Source: Gammaproteobacteria bacterium
GTDB lineage: Bacteria > Pseudomonadota > Gammaproteobacteria > Pseudomonadales > Pseudohongiellaceae
DNA length: 32,826 nucleotides
Assembly: GCA_002723195.1 (NCBI GenBank)
Contig: PBNR01000036.1
Span: 1 to 32,826 of the forward strand
Reading direction: 5' to 3'
Shown: piece by piece, positions 19,383 through 29,077 of the stretch
How positions within the stretch are numbered: position 1 is the first letter of the stretch
Layout: the number at the start of each line of letters is the position of its first letter
Notes under the pieces: generated by a model
Databases searched by the model: none
What the model saw: the letters and a program-made list of their open reading frames with translations, nothing else
Told to the model about the DNA's origin: nothing
Program-made: the position numbers and the translations under genes

Positions 19383-20516
19383 ATGAAAATGGGACCTCTC
19401 GCAGGAATTAAAGTAGTTGAAATGGCGGCCATCGGACCTGGTCCATTTTGTGCGATGATGCTATCCGATATGGGTGCAGAAGTGATACGGATTGACAGGC
19501 TAAATCAAAAAGGAAGCGGTCATCGAAGCAATGTATTATATCGCGGAAGAAAATCAATGGCTGTGGATCTGAAAAACCCTGGAGGCGTCTCGCTAACATT
19601 AGAGCTAATCGAAAAAGCGGATGTTCTGGTTGAAGGATTTAGACCCGGTGTAATGGAACGCCTCGGCCTAGGCCCTGATGTCTGTTTAAAGAAAAATCCG
19701 AAGCTGGTCTATGGCCGAATGACCGGGTGGGGGCAAGATGGCCCACTTTCTCAGGCCGCAGGACATGACATAAACTATATTTCCGTTGCCGGAGCATTAG
19801 GCGCAATGGGCTATAGTGATAGACCACCGCCCCCTCCGCTCAATTTAATTGGGGATTTTGGCGGAGGTGCAATGTACCTACTTGCAGGAATTCTTGCTGC
19901 TATTATTGAAAGAAATACGTCTGGTCAAGGTCAGATCATAGACACTGCAATGACCGATGGTACCGCCAGTTTATTAAGCGCTTTTTTCGGCTACATGGAC
20001 ATGGGTATGTGGACTTCGCAGCGCTATTCTAACCGGCTCGATGGCGGGTCTTATTATTATTGTAGCTATGAATGTAAAGATGGCAAGTACATTTCCATAG
20101 GATCTTTGGAACCTCAGTTTTATGCATTGTTGTTGGAAAAATGTAAAATAGTCGATGAGTCTTTTAAAGAGCAATTCGATCAAGAAGCCTGGCCGGTCAA
20201 AAAAGAAAAAATGATAGAGGTGTTTAAATCAAAGACACGAGATGAATGGTGCTCAATCATGGAGGGCACTGATGTTTGCTTTGCTCCTGTTCTTGATTTA
20301 GAGGAAGCGCCAGCTCACCCACATAATAAAGCGCGAAATACCTATATCGAATTTAATGGTGTTATCCAGCCCGCTCCTGCGCCAAGGTTTAGTCGTACCC
20401 AAGGGAAAATACAATCAGCTCCTGCTTTAGCTGGCGAACATACAGATGAAATATTAGCAAACTGGGGAATTAACGCAGAGGAGATAGAAGAACTCAAGAA
20501 TGCGGGCGCTATCTAA
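19383..20516 (+). CDS. Alpha-methylacyl-CoA racemase (family III CoA-transferase fold)
   Basis: MGPLAGIKVVEMAAIGPGPFCAMMLSDMGAEVIRIDR; GHDINYISVAGALGAMG and PPLNLIGDFGGGAMYLLAGILAA contain the H and D positions known from MCR/AMACR racemases. Confidence 0.92.
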   Translation: MKMGPLAGIKVVEMAAIGPGPFCAMMLSDMGAEVIRIDRLNQKGSGHRSNVLYRGRKSMAVDLKNPGGVSLTLELIEKADVLVEGFRPGVMERLGLGPDVCLKKNPKLVYGRMTGWGQDGPLSQAAGHDINYISVAGALGAMGYSDRPPPPPLNLIGDFGGGAMYLLAGILAAIIERNTSGQGQIIDTAMTDGTASLLSAFFGYMDMGMWTSQRYSNRLDGGSYYYCSYECKDGKYISIGSLEPQFYALLLEKCKIVDESFKEQFDQEAWPVKKEKMIEVFKSKTRDEWCSIMEGTDVCFAPVLDLEEAPAHPHNKARNTYIEFNGVIQPAPAPRFSRTQGKIQSAPALAGEHTDEILANWGINAEEIEELKNAGAI

Positions 20517-20612
20517 GGCCTCTATGGAAAATCATCCATTACCAGTCACTCTTGACCTCTACGCAAAACCATTAACAGATTACAGATTTAAAACTATATT
20601 TTGGAGGTGTCT

Positions 20613-20909
20613 ATGATAAGAAAGCTTCTATCTGGGTCAGTAATAATTTTAACGGTAGCAGGATGTGAGATGTTACAACCACCCGACGACGGTATTCCCC
20701 GAATTCGAAATCAAGCCGACGTTGATGCATACAATACTACCGTGTCTGCCGAGAGCGACCAACTAGTTTGCACCAGAGAGCGAGTAGTAGGATCGAATAT
20801 TCCCCAATTCGTCTGCCTAACTGTGGGCCAGCGTGACCGACTGAGAGAGCAGGCAGTAGAAGATGTTCAACAGCTCATTGATGAGCTAGGCCCTGCAATC
20901 GGTAATTGA
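20613..20909 (+). CDS. Small hypothetical lipoprotein
   Basis: MIRKLLSGSVIILTVAGCEMLQPP: lipoprotein signal with lipobox VAGC; GGAGG Shine-Dalgarno upstream (TTTTGGAGGTGTCTATG). Track start at 20601 is a TTG overlapping the SD. Confidence 0.8.
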   Translation: MIRKLLSGSVIILTVAGCEMLQPPDDGIPRIRNQADVDAYNTTVSAESDQLVCTRERVVGSNIPQFVCLTVGQRDRLREQAVEDVQQLIDELGPAIGN

Positions 20910-21124
20910 TGCTAAACGGTCACTTCCTAGATTCAAGCCGCATGCAAAATCCTTAAAACCGTCAAAATATCAATTATAACTACCTTACAGGTCTTGAGCG
21001 CTATCGGCGATCTTGCTTGGAGCCGCGGCCGATTGCACAGGCCTTCCAAACAAATCAACCCAGCTTGTGATAATTAGTCTCGATAGGATGCTTTTAGGCG
21101 CAAACTGCGTATAATGACAGTAAA

Positions 21125-21505
21125 TTGATGGGAGCCATGTTTACCATGATAATGGTACAAAGCACATTTCAACTAGATCCTGAGAAAAAAGATAAAGTCA
21201 TTAGTTTAATGAAGAATATGGTTCGTCTCTGTCGCCAAGAACATGGATGTTTAAGCTATGAATATTATGAAGGGATAACCGACCCCTATCAGGTCATACT
21301 GCTACAGGAATGGGAAAACGCCGAATGCCTGCAAGAACATTATCAAACAGACCACATGGCGATTTTTTTAAGTAAACTAGGAAAGTATTTAGACAACCCG
21401 GTAAGCACACGTTCCTATGTTTCGGACGAAACAACAACAGTTGATGAACACTCAAGTAAGCAGCCTACCAAAGAAACCCTCAAGTCTGGGCAAACAATTC
21501 ACTAG
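21125..21505 (+). CDS. Antibiotic biosynthesis monooxygenase (ABM)-domain protein, quinol monooxygenase-like
   Basis: FQLDPEKKDKVISLMKNMVRLCRQEHGCLSYEYYEGITDPYQVILLQEWENAECLQEHYQTDHMAIF is a typical ABM ferredoxin-like fold pattern. Start may be an internal ATG. Confidence 0.82.
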   Translation: MMGAMFTMIMVQSTFQLDPEKKDKVISLMKNMVRLCRQEHGCLSYEYYEGITDPYQVILLQEWENAECLQEHYQTDHMAIFLSKLGKYLDNPVSTRSYVSDETTTVDEHSSKQPTKETLKSGQTIH

Positions 21506-21516
21506 CGCCTATCCAA

Positions 21517-21990
21517 TTAAGTTTCATTTGACTCAAAAGATTTTATTGCTTCTGTTATATCTTTAGCTAACTCGTTCGGAATAGGAAAGGTTAAATGGTA
21601 CTGGGCAATTTTCCACCCTTCCTTAGTCTTAATCAACACGCCTGTTCCCCTGCTAGTTCCATAACTCTCACTTTGAAGTATCTCATCGAACCAGGCAGAG
21701 CTACCGAGAGGTGTTAAATCAACGTTCCGTTCCTTGGGCAAATAAGTCCAGCCATTCCGACTAGCGGCATATTGTCTAAAAGACTCTTTAGTCCAACGTT
21801 CGGAAGCATCTGTACCTAAGAAAACAGCGTCTTCACTCATTAAATCGAAATATGTAGTCCAATCGGATTGTGACGCAGCATTATGATAAGAATCCAAAAC
21901 TTTATTTATTGCTTCGAGCTCAGAACCAATCGATTGCGCATTTAAATTGTTTACTGAAAATATATACAAAATCAGCATTACTTTTTTCAT
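21517..21990 (-). CDS. Secreted SnoaL/NTF2-like (DUF4440-type) protein
   Basis: Signal MKKVMLILYIFSVNNLNAQ; ELEAINKVLDSYHNAASQSDWTTYFDLMSEDAVFLGTDASERWTKESFRQY...GTGVLIKTKEGWKIAQYHLTFPIPNE. Confidence 0.82.
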   Translation of the reverse strand: MKKVMLILYIFSVNNLNAQSIGSELEAINKVLDSYHNAASQSDWTTYFDLMSEDAVFLGTDASERWTKESFRQYAASRNGWTYLPKERNVDLTPLGSSAWFDEILQSESYGTSRGTGVLIKTKEGWKIAQYHLTFPIPNELAKDITEAIKSFESNET

Positions 21991-22031
21991 AATTATCGCT
22001 CTTTATTAAGCGTCCCGATCTGTTGCTAACC

Positions 22032-23411
22032 TTATTCGAAATCTCCGCGATCGAGCCTTGCGAAATATTCCTTAGCTGCTTTTCGTACTTTAGGAGCAAG
22101 AATAATGGTTGAAAGCATCGTAGGAATCGCCATAGTCGCATACACACCATCAAACAAACTAATAACGGCGTCGAGTGAAACAATAGCGCCTACAATTACC
22201 AAGGACATATAACCATACAGATAATATTTTTCCGATTTAGCACCAAACAGAAATGCCATGCATTTACCGCCATAATAAGAATATGTCAATACGGTTGTAA
22301 TACTTAAAACAACAACCATCATCAACACTAGATAAGCACCGAAGCCAGGGAATACCTGCTCATAAGCTTGCGAAGTTAATGTTACACCAATCGCACCACC
22401 TTCCCAAACACCAGTAACAAGCAGTGCCAAAGCCGTGCAAGTACACACAATAAAGGTATCGACTATGGGACCCAGCATTGCAACCAAACCTTCTCGAACA
22501 GGCTCACTGGTTTTCGCGGCGCCATGAGCAAGCGACTCGGTACCCAAACCTGCTTCATTAGAAAAAACACCTCGTTGAACCCCAATCAAAATTACTGTGC
22601 CTAATACGCCACCCGACATGGCTTCACCGGAGAAAGCGTCTCTAAATATTACTCCAAACATCGCAGGAATTTCAGAGATATTATTCAGCAATAAAATTGC
22701 TGTAATGACAAAGTAAAAAACCACCATTAAGGGAACGGCTTTTGCTGCAAAGGCTGACACGCGGCTCACTTTACCGGCAGCAATAGAAAATAAAATTATT
22801 GAGAGCGAAGCACCCATTATTAGGTCAAAACTAAAGTGGTCATCAACAGTAGCTACCCCCAAAGGAATTGCGATTAAATCCCGCACAATTTGTACTAATT
22901 GGTTAATTTGAAAAACAGGTAGCGTGCCAAACATTCCAGCAATCGCAAACAACCAAGCTAAGGGCAACCACTTTCTACCAAGGGCTTCACGAATAACATA
23001 CATCGGTCCACCCTGAAGCTTGCCATCATCATCTTCGCCACGATACATGATGGCGAGAGAAGCGGTATAAAACTTTGTAGATATTCCTACCAGCGCTGTT
23101 ACCCACATCCAGAATACAGCGCCTGGCCCACCCACCGTAATAGCGACCGCTACCCCGGTAATATTGCCGAGACCAATAGTGCCAGCAAGGGCAGTAGCGA
23201 GGGCTCGGAAGTGACTAATATCTCCATCAACTTCAGCACTTTGTGTATTGTATTTACCACGCAACAAATCAAAGGCATGTCCAAGATATCCAAAGTGCAT
23301 TAGTCGAGAATGAAATGTAAAGAACAATCCACCCCCGACTAAAAGCATCACCAAAGGCGGCCCCCACATGAAGTCAGCGAAGGCTGCTAAAGCTGCCTCT
23401 ATCTCTGCCAT
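22032..23411 (-). CDS. Sodium:alanine/amino-acid symporter (AGCS family)
   Basis: Multi-spanning hydrophobic protein with FRALATALAGTIGLGNITGVAVAITVGGPGAVFWMWVTALVG, GGPMYVI and GVQRGVFSNEAGLGTESLAHGAAKTSEPVREGLVAMLGP motifs. Confidence 0.95.
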   Translation of the reverse strand: MAEIEAALAAFADFMWGPPLVMLLVGGGLFFTFHSRLMHFGYLGHAFDLLRGKYNTQSAEVDGDISHFRALATALAGTIGLGNITGVAVAITVGGPGAVFWMWVTALVGISTKFYTASLAIMYRGEDDDGKLQGGPMYVIREALGRKWLPLAWLFAIAGMFGTLPVFQINQLVQIVRDLIAIPLGVATVDDHFSFDLIMGASLSIILFSIAAGKVSRVSAFAAKAVPLMVVFYFVITAILLLNNISEIPAMFGVIFRDAFSGEAMSGGVLGTVILIGVQRGVFSNEAGLGTESLAHGAAKTSEPVREGLVAMLGPIVDTFIVCTCTALALLVTGVWEGGAIGVTLTSQAYEQVFPGFGAYLVLMMVVVLSITTVLTYSYYGGKCMAFLFGAKSEKYYLYGYMSLVIVGAIVSLDAVISLFDGVYATMAIPTMLSTIILAPKVRKAAKEYFARLDRGDFE

Positions 23412-23449
23412 CTGTTTTCCAAAGAACCGTTCGCGGTCTATTAATAAAG

Positions 23450-25831
23450 CTATCTGATATTGTCAGCAAAACTAAATTCTGACGCCGGCTCGGCTCCGGC
23501 AAGATGCTCAACAAAATAATCCCAGCGACGTTTCATAAAATAACGCTCGTTACCAAAGCCGTGCCCCATATTTGGAAAGATCACCAAATCAAACTCTTTC
23601 TCCGATTCGATGAGCGCATCAATTAAGAGCATGGTACTAGAGGGGTGTACATTAGCATCCATCATTCCATGTGCTAGAAGCAGTTTGCCTTGCAACTGAC
23701 CTGCTAACAATTGATTTGCTTGATTGTCATAGTTAGTCACAAGCATATCATCATCGTTTGTGCTGCCAATTGGATTGGATTCGGGAAGTATCTCCAACAA
23801 TCCCTGCCACTTTTCACCCCAATCGTCTTCGTAGTTTCGATTATCGTGATTGCCCGCGCCAGAAACCGCAACTTTGTAAAAATCTGGGTATCGCAATATC
23901 GCAGCTGCCGAAGCATACCCTCCTCCCGAATGGCCCCAAATTCCGACCCTATTCAGATCCATATAACTGTGCCGATCTGCTAATTGGCGAATTGCTGCTA
24001 TTTGATCAGGCAGGCCGTTATCTCCCATATTGCCGTAATAGGTGTCATGAAATGACTTGGAACGACCTGGGGTTCCCATAGCATCTACCTCAACCACAAT
24101 AAATCCCAATTCCGCCAGAGATTGTTTGTCACTTCTAGAGGCTCGAAACGCTCTGCTACCAACACTTCCAGTTTGCGGCCCCGGATAAATGTAATTAAGC
24201 ACGGGGTAAAGAGCTTTTTCATCAAAGTTAGAAGGTCGATAAATCAAGCCGAAAAGATCAGTTCGTTGATCTCGTGCTTTTACGGTAAAAGGGATTGGAG
24301 CAACCCAGCCAGAGCCCACCAAAGCTGAAATGTCTGTATCTTCTAGCTCTAACAAAATTCCGCCGTTTAATCCTCTAACCACAACCTTAGCGGGTTGAAC
24401 AGGTGTGGAAAAGCTATCCGTGAAATAGCTTCCAGATTCAGACCAGCTAATGACATGGTGAGCAGGCTCAGGGGTTAATAGCTCAAGTCCGGAGCCGTCA
24501 AAATTCACTCTGTAAAGATAATGAAAATAAGGGTCTCCAGCTTCCCGGTTAGCTCCAGTGAAATAAATTTGTCGTTTCTGCGCATCAACTTTTTCGACCT
24601 TTAAGACACCCCAGCCTCCAGAAGTTATTCTTTGCTTCAGCTCACCTGTTTCCAGATCGTGCAAATACAAATGACCCCAATTATCTCTTTCCGAATACCA
24701 AAGGAATTCATTGCTATCATGCAACACGCGCCAGTTAGGTTCACTGAATCCAGACTCAAAATACGTATCTACAGTTTCGATGAAAACATCCCTCACCTCT
24801 CCGGTCTCAATGTCAGCTAACCGTAATTCAGCGGTCTTATGGTCTCTACTTGATGAGACAAAAGCGAGCTTATTACTGTCGCGACTCCACTCAACATCGA
24901 GGAAAATTCCTTCTCTGCTCGCGATATGATCACTCGTTGTCGACCGATGAGGGTCAGGTGACATATTTAAAGTTACCAGACGCGGCTCTGGTTCTAAGTG
25001 GATTACAACTCTCTCTATCATAAATATATGTTCATCGCCGGGTAGAGGATATTTCCAAGCATCCAATTTAGGATGACCAACTTGAGTTGTATACAGATAC
25101 ATTTCCCCAACTTCACGACTATCATGCTTAAAGGTAGCAATCTTCTTAGAGTCCGGTGACCAGATAAGAACAGGACTTTTACTGCGCAGCCATCCAGCGT
25201 TATTGGTGGCATACCCATAATTCTCAATTCCATCGAAAGTAAGCTGAGTCAACATGTTATCGACGGTATTTCTCATCCAAAGATTATTATCAATAATAAA
25301 CGCAGCTTTAGTGCCATCAGGGGACAACATTTCATAAAGTGCCACTTCTTTAATTTGCAATAGCTCATTAGTTGATAAATCATAGCTATAAGTCCAACCC
25401 TCGAAATCAAAGTAAAGCAGGTCATATGTCTCATCCAGCTCTAAGGCAGTAAGTCGCAAATCTTCGTGGCCCAGATCACTATTAACAAACTGATCGAGCT
25501 CTTCCTTTAGCGCCGCTGTATCAAATAAAACCTGTTTAGCCTGGTCATTTATATTAACCGAGAGATATTCAGAGATAGGATTGTTGGACCTGCGATAAAT
25601 TAAACGGTCGTTTGGTTGCCAGTACTGGGCGAGTACGGCATGGCTAATCAATTCTGAAGTATTCTGCGCCAGAAAACTTTCAGCGCGTCGATAGTCATCA
25701 ATACTAACTTTAATGTCGGCCGGAGTCGTGACGGAATCCATTTCTGGGGCACAACCTATCAAGATTACAGATGCGAAAATCGCGGCAAAAAGATAAGTTC
25801 TGGCACTCTTCGTAAACTTAAAAATCAGCAT
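23450..25831 (-). CDS. S9 family peptidase (DPP IV-like), lipoprotein
   Basis: Lipobox-like FASVILIGCAPE; beta-propeller N-terminus; catalytic GHSGGGYASAA (Ser), HGMMDANVHP (Asp), NMGHGFG (His). Confidence 0.93.
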   Translation of the reverse strand: MLIFKFTKSARTYLFAAIFASVILIGCAPEMDSVTTPADIKVSIDDYRRAESFLAQNTSELISHAVLAQYWQPNDRLIYRRSNNPISEYLSVNINDQAKQVLFDTAALKEELDQFVNSDLGHEDLRLTALELDETYDLLYFDFEGWTYSYDLSTNELLQIKEVALYEMLSPDGTKAAFIIDNNLWMRNTVDNMLTQLTFDGIENYGYATNNAGWLRSKSPVLIWSPDSKKIATFKHDSREVGEMYLYTTQVGHPKLDAWKYPLPGDEHIFMIERVVIHLEPEPRLVTLNMSPDPHRSTTSDHIASREGIFLDVEWSRDSNKLAFVSSSRDHKTAELRLADIETGEVRDVFIETVDTYFESGFSEPNWRVLHDSNEFLWYSERDNWGHLYLHDLETGELKQRITSGGWGVLKVEKVDAQKRQIYFTGANREAGDPYFHYLYRVNFDGSGLELLTPEPAHHVISWSESGSYFTDSFSTPVQPAKVVVRGLNGGILLELEDTDISALVGSGWVAPIPFTVKARDQRTDLFGLIYRPSNFDEKALYPVLNYIYPGPQTGSVGSRAFRASRSDKQSLAELGFIVVEVDAMGTPGRSKSFHDTYYGNMGDNGLPDQIAAIRQLADRHSYMDLNRVGIWGHSGGGYASAAAILRYPDFYKVAVSGAGNHDNRNYEDDWGEKWQGLLEILPESNPIGSTNDDDMLVTNYDNQANQLLAGQLQGKLLLAHGMMDANVHPSSTMLLIDALIESEKEFDLVIFPNMGHGFGNERYFMKRRWDYFVEHLAGAEPASEFSFADNIR

Positions 25832-25897
25832 GTCCTATTCCGTTTTGCTCGCGATGTTAGAATTAGGAACATTCTAACATCACTTCAAGCGATAGCA

Positions 25898-26950
25898 TCA
25901 AAGCAAGCTATCTAGAATAAGATTAGCAGAGTCTACAATGCGTTCATCTCTTGGCCGTAAATCCGGATCGAAAGCTTCGCCAGTTATATGCTGCAAACCC
26001 TGTATATACCGCACCGCTATCTCGTTAGCCTGTTCATCCGTAAATTGCTGGTTTTTTTCCTTAACCATCCCTCTAGCAAACTCTTTTGAGAAAGATACCG
26101 GTTTGCCCTCTCGGGTCATAAGCCTGCCTTCATCGTCCTTTTTCCAGAAACGAGAAGAATCCATCGTATATAGCTCATCCGCCGATACGATTCTTCCATA
26201 AGCGTTAATCCCGTGCTCGGTCTTGGTATCAACTAAGACCATGCCTTTTGTAGATAGATACTGTGAAACTAAACCGAACGCCATAATGGAAGCATTACGA
26301 ATCTGCACATACTGGTCCCAACTACAGATCCCTGCATCGATCAAGAATTGCACATCAGTAGTTTTATCAACCTCATCCTTAGTACTTGGTGTATCCATCA
26401 AATAAGGTAATACACCGTTTGGCTTTAGAGAAGAAATTGTAACTGAGTGGCCAGCATAGTTGAGCATTTCTTTCCCTTTTTCTTTGGCTGCTAACCAGTG
26501 TTGATAAAGGGAAGTGCTAGTTGAACTTTCTGCCATATACAAGCGCAGAACATTCTCTAACATGATTAACTTTAAATTTTCCGCCGGAATCACAGTAGAG
26601 CTGGGCAACAGACCTTCAACTTTGAATTGAGAAGAGCCAAGCACCTCTTTAACGAGCATTAACATATGATCGTGGTTAAAGGCTAAGACTTGGTCTTTAA
26701 ACGGAATTGCGCCTCGGTTTATATCGTGGGTAGAAATTCGATTATTGCGAAACATTAGACGAATGGGTTGCCCTTCCCTTGTCAGCAAATCATCTCGGAA
26801 GACAGAGTCTGAAACCTTCCCTTCCAACACAGTGGCGGCATTCAGGCGCGGAATATCACCATCTGCAATTATCTGTTTTATTGGCCTGCCCTGGTTGACA
26901 ATGGCGCCATGCTCATTAACTAAATCCCTAACTTGCTGTTCGTCTAACAT
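25898..26950 (-). CDS. purC: Phosphoribosylaminoimidazole-succinocarboxamide synthase (SAICAR synthase)
   Basis: LEGKVSDSVFRDDLLTREGQPIRLMFRNNRISTHDINRGAIPFKDQVLAFNH; GMVLVDTKTEHGIN; SADELYTMDSSRFWKKDDEG. Confidence 0.93.
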   Translation of the reverse strand: MLDEQQVRDLVNEHGAIVNQGRPIKQIIADGDIPRLNAATVLEGKVSDSVFRDDLLTREGQPIRLMFRNNRISTHDINRGAIPFKDQVLAFNHDHMLMLVKEVLGSSQFKVEGLLPSSTVIPAENLKLIMLENVLRLYMAESSTSTSLYQHWLAAKEKGKEMLNYAGHSVTISSLKPNGVLPYLMDTPSTKDEVDKTTDVQFLIDAGICSWDQYVQIRNASIMAFGLVSQYLSTKGMVLVDTKTEHGINAYGRIVSADELYTMDSSRFWKKDDEGRLMTREGKPVSFSKEFARGMVKEKNQQFTDEQANEIAVRYIQGLQHITGEAFDPDLRPRDERIVDSANLILDSLL

Positions 26951-27131
26951 GATTTTTGGTTCTTTAACTTTTGTAATCTGGAAAACGTGCGAAGCATAAA
27001 TGAAGAGCTGTTAGACTACAAGATTTGCTTTTATTGGGGCGTCTAAACTAGCTTAATCATATTTAGTAAGGTATAAAACTTTGCAAAAATTAGATGCTCG
27101 AAACTCTGATAAGAATTCTGGAGAACAGTGT

Positions 27132-27890
27132 ATGCGATATATAGCAGCTTGCGCATTACTATTACTTAATTTTTCTGCCTTAGGAGCCGTTGAATCAGAG
27201 TCTAACAACACGGCAAATAATCCAAATATTATAACCGCTGGCACTATCATGACTGGCCACCTTAGCGATAACGAAGATTTCGACTATTACCAACTAACTG
27301 TTAATAAATCCGACTCTTTAGATATCGTTTTTGCCTCTCCAAATTCTTCTAGTTCCGAAAATCAATGGCTGCTAGCGATTCAAAGACCCTCTGACGGCAT
27401 TATTATTTTTCAAGAAATACTGAGCCCTAGTGCTGAATCATCCATTAATCGCAACGTAAGTATTAGTGAAACTGGAGACTTTTTAATTTTCGTAGCTCCC
27501 GCACCTGGCTCGGCATCTACCCCTTTTGTGAATTATGACCTAACCGTCACGCCTAGCAACTTCCAAGCTCCCCTAAATTCATTTAATGGTATTTGGCAAG
27601 ATAATATTGGTATGGCTTTTTATGCCGTCCAAGAAGGCAGTGAAGGGATTCTGTACATAGAGCTTCCAATAAACAACAGCCCATGGAAAGCCTATTTAGG
27701 CGGGCGCGCGAACAATATGGCCACATTAGACCAAATAGTTGGACCTGGAACCGCCAAGATTGAACTGAAATTTCTTACAGCCGCCTCTTTAGAAGCCCGC
27801 TACATTTCTTGCAAAACGGAGCAAGGTGGAGATTGCTCAGTGCCTAATGGAGAACTCATATACACTGCGACTTTTATCTACGGAGACTGA
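27132..27890 (+). CDS. Hypothetical secreted protein with PPC-like (bacterial pre-peptidase C-terminal) domain
   Basis: From ATG 27132: MRYIAACALLLLNFSALGAVESESNNTANNPNIITAGTIMTGHLSDNEDFDYYQLTVNKSDSLDI, a signal peptide plus PPC-like ESESNxT...D.DYYxL pattern. Confidence 0.7.
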   Translation: MRYIAACALLLLNFSALGAVESESNNTANNPNIITAGTIMTGHLSDNEDFDYYQLTVNKSDSLDIVFASPNSSSSENQWLLAIQRPSDGIIIFQEILSPSAESSINRNVSISETGDFLIFVAPAPGSASTPFVNYDLTVTPSNFQAPLNSFNGIWQDNIGMAFYAVQEGSEGILYIELPINNSPWKAYLGGRANNMATLDQIVGPGTAKIELKFLTAASLEARYISCKTEQGGDCSVPNGELIYTATFIYGD

Positions 27891-29077
27891 ATCACCACCT
27901 TTTCTTCAAGCAATTGTTCACAACGTCGTTGATTATAACCAAGAGATTGCAATACCGTAACGGTATGTTCCCCAAGTTGCGGTGCAGGGGTTTTCACAGC
28001 AGCTGGTGTTTCACCGAAACGCGCTGCCGGGCGCGCCTGGCGGACCTCCCCAAAACCTTCGCATACCTCGCGCAAGATTGTTTCACTCTCAACTATCTGT
28101 GGATGGTCGAGAAGATCCTTTCGATCTAACAAAGGCGCGCAAGGGACATCAGCGGCATCCAATTTTTCAAGCAAATCTGCTGTAGATCTTTTGCGAACTT
28201 CTTCGGCTATTACTTCTCGACGCAATTCAGCATTTTTACGGCGAGCTAAGGCTGTCCTGAAGCGCTCGTCATCAATCAGCTCTTCGCTTTCTAAAGCAGT
28301 GCAAGCGCCTTGCCATTCCTTATCCGAAATTATGCTTATCGTGATATAGCCATCTTTAGTTTCGTAGATTAAATCAATTGAAGAATAAGTTCTCTTGATA
28401 TCCATATCCTGTTCGGCAAAGACTAAACCACCCATACCTTCGGGCCATAGGAATGCAATAGTTGCTTCCAGCATCGAAATGTTTATGTGCTGTCCTACTC
28501 CATGTCGCTCCCGATGGAACAATGCACTGGAAACAGCCTGGGCAGCAGTTAGCGCAGAAACCTTATCAGCAAGAATTATTCGGAACATATTTGGTCGCTG
28601 TGTTTTTCGGTCGGCCTGAATGTCAGTGGCGCAAGACAGGGCCTGAATGATTGGGTCGTAGACGCGCTTGTGAGCGTATGGCCCCTTCTCGCCAAATCCA
28701 CTGATAGAGACAAATATGATGCCTGAGTTTGCTTTTCGAACCACCTCCTCAGGAAATCCCATTCTTGCCATTGCTCCCGGACGAAAATTTTGCAAAAGCA
28801 CATCCGCGTCCTTTATTAAGTCCCAAAGAATTTTCTTCCCAGCCTCTTTTTTTAAATCTACCGCTAGGGATTTTTTATTCCGGTTACATGAATAAAAGCC
28901 TGGATTCAGCCCATTATGGGTCTCTCCCAAATGACGGAGCTGTTCACCGTGTATGGGTTCGACTTTTATAACTTCGGCTCCTTGATCACCCAGCATCATA
29001 GCGGCAACTGGTCCGGAAACCATACTAGTCAAATCTAAAACTTTGATTCCTTCTAACGGTCCCATAAATGACCCCAA
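27878..29077 (-). CDS. CaiB/BaiF family III CoA-transferase
   Basis: MGPLEGIKVLDLTSMVSGPVAAMMLGDQGAEVIKVEPIHGEQLRHLG; SLAVDLKKEAGKKILWDLIKDADVLLQNFRPGAMARMG; VFVSISGFGEKGPYAHKRVYDPIIQALS. Confidence 0.93.
   Translation of the reverse strand: MGSFMGPLEGIKVLDLTSMVSGPVAAMMLGDQGAEVIKVEPIHGEQLRHLGETHNGLNPGFYSCNRNKKSLAVDLKKEAGKKILWDLIKDADVLLQNFRPGAMARMGFPEEVVRKANSGIIFVSISGFGEKGPYAHKRVYDPIIQALSCATDIQADRKTQRPNMFRIILADKVSALTAAQAVSSALFHRERHGVGQHINISMLEATIAFLWPEGMGGLVFAEQDMDIKRTYSSIDLIYETKDGYITISIISDKEWQGACTALESEELIDDERFRTALARRKNAELRREVIAEEVRKRSTADLLEKLDAADVPCAPLLDRKDLLDHPQIVESETILREVCEGFGEVRQARPAARFGETPAAVKTPAPQLGEHTVTVLQSLGYNQRRCEQLLEEKVVIQSP

Noticed and set aside
23711-24929. Plus-strand ORFs of 62-107 aa opposite the S9 peptidase
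   Set aside because: Antisense to a well-supported protease; no family resemblance.
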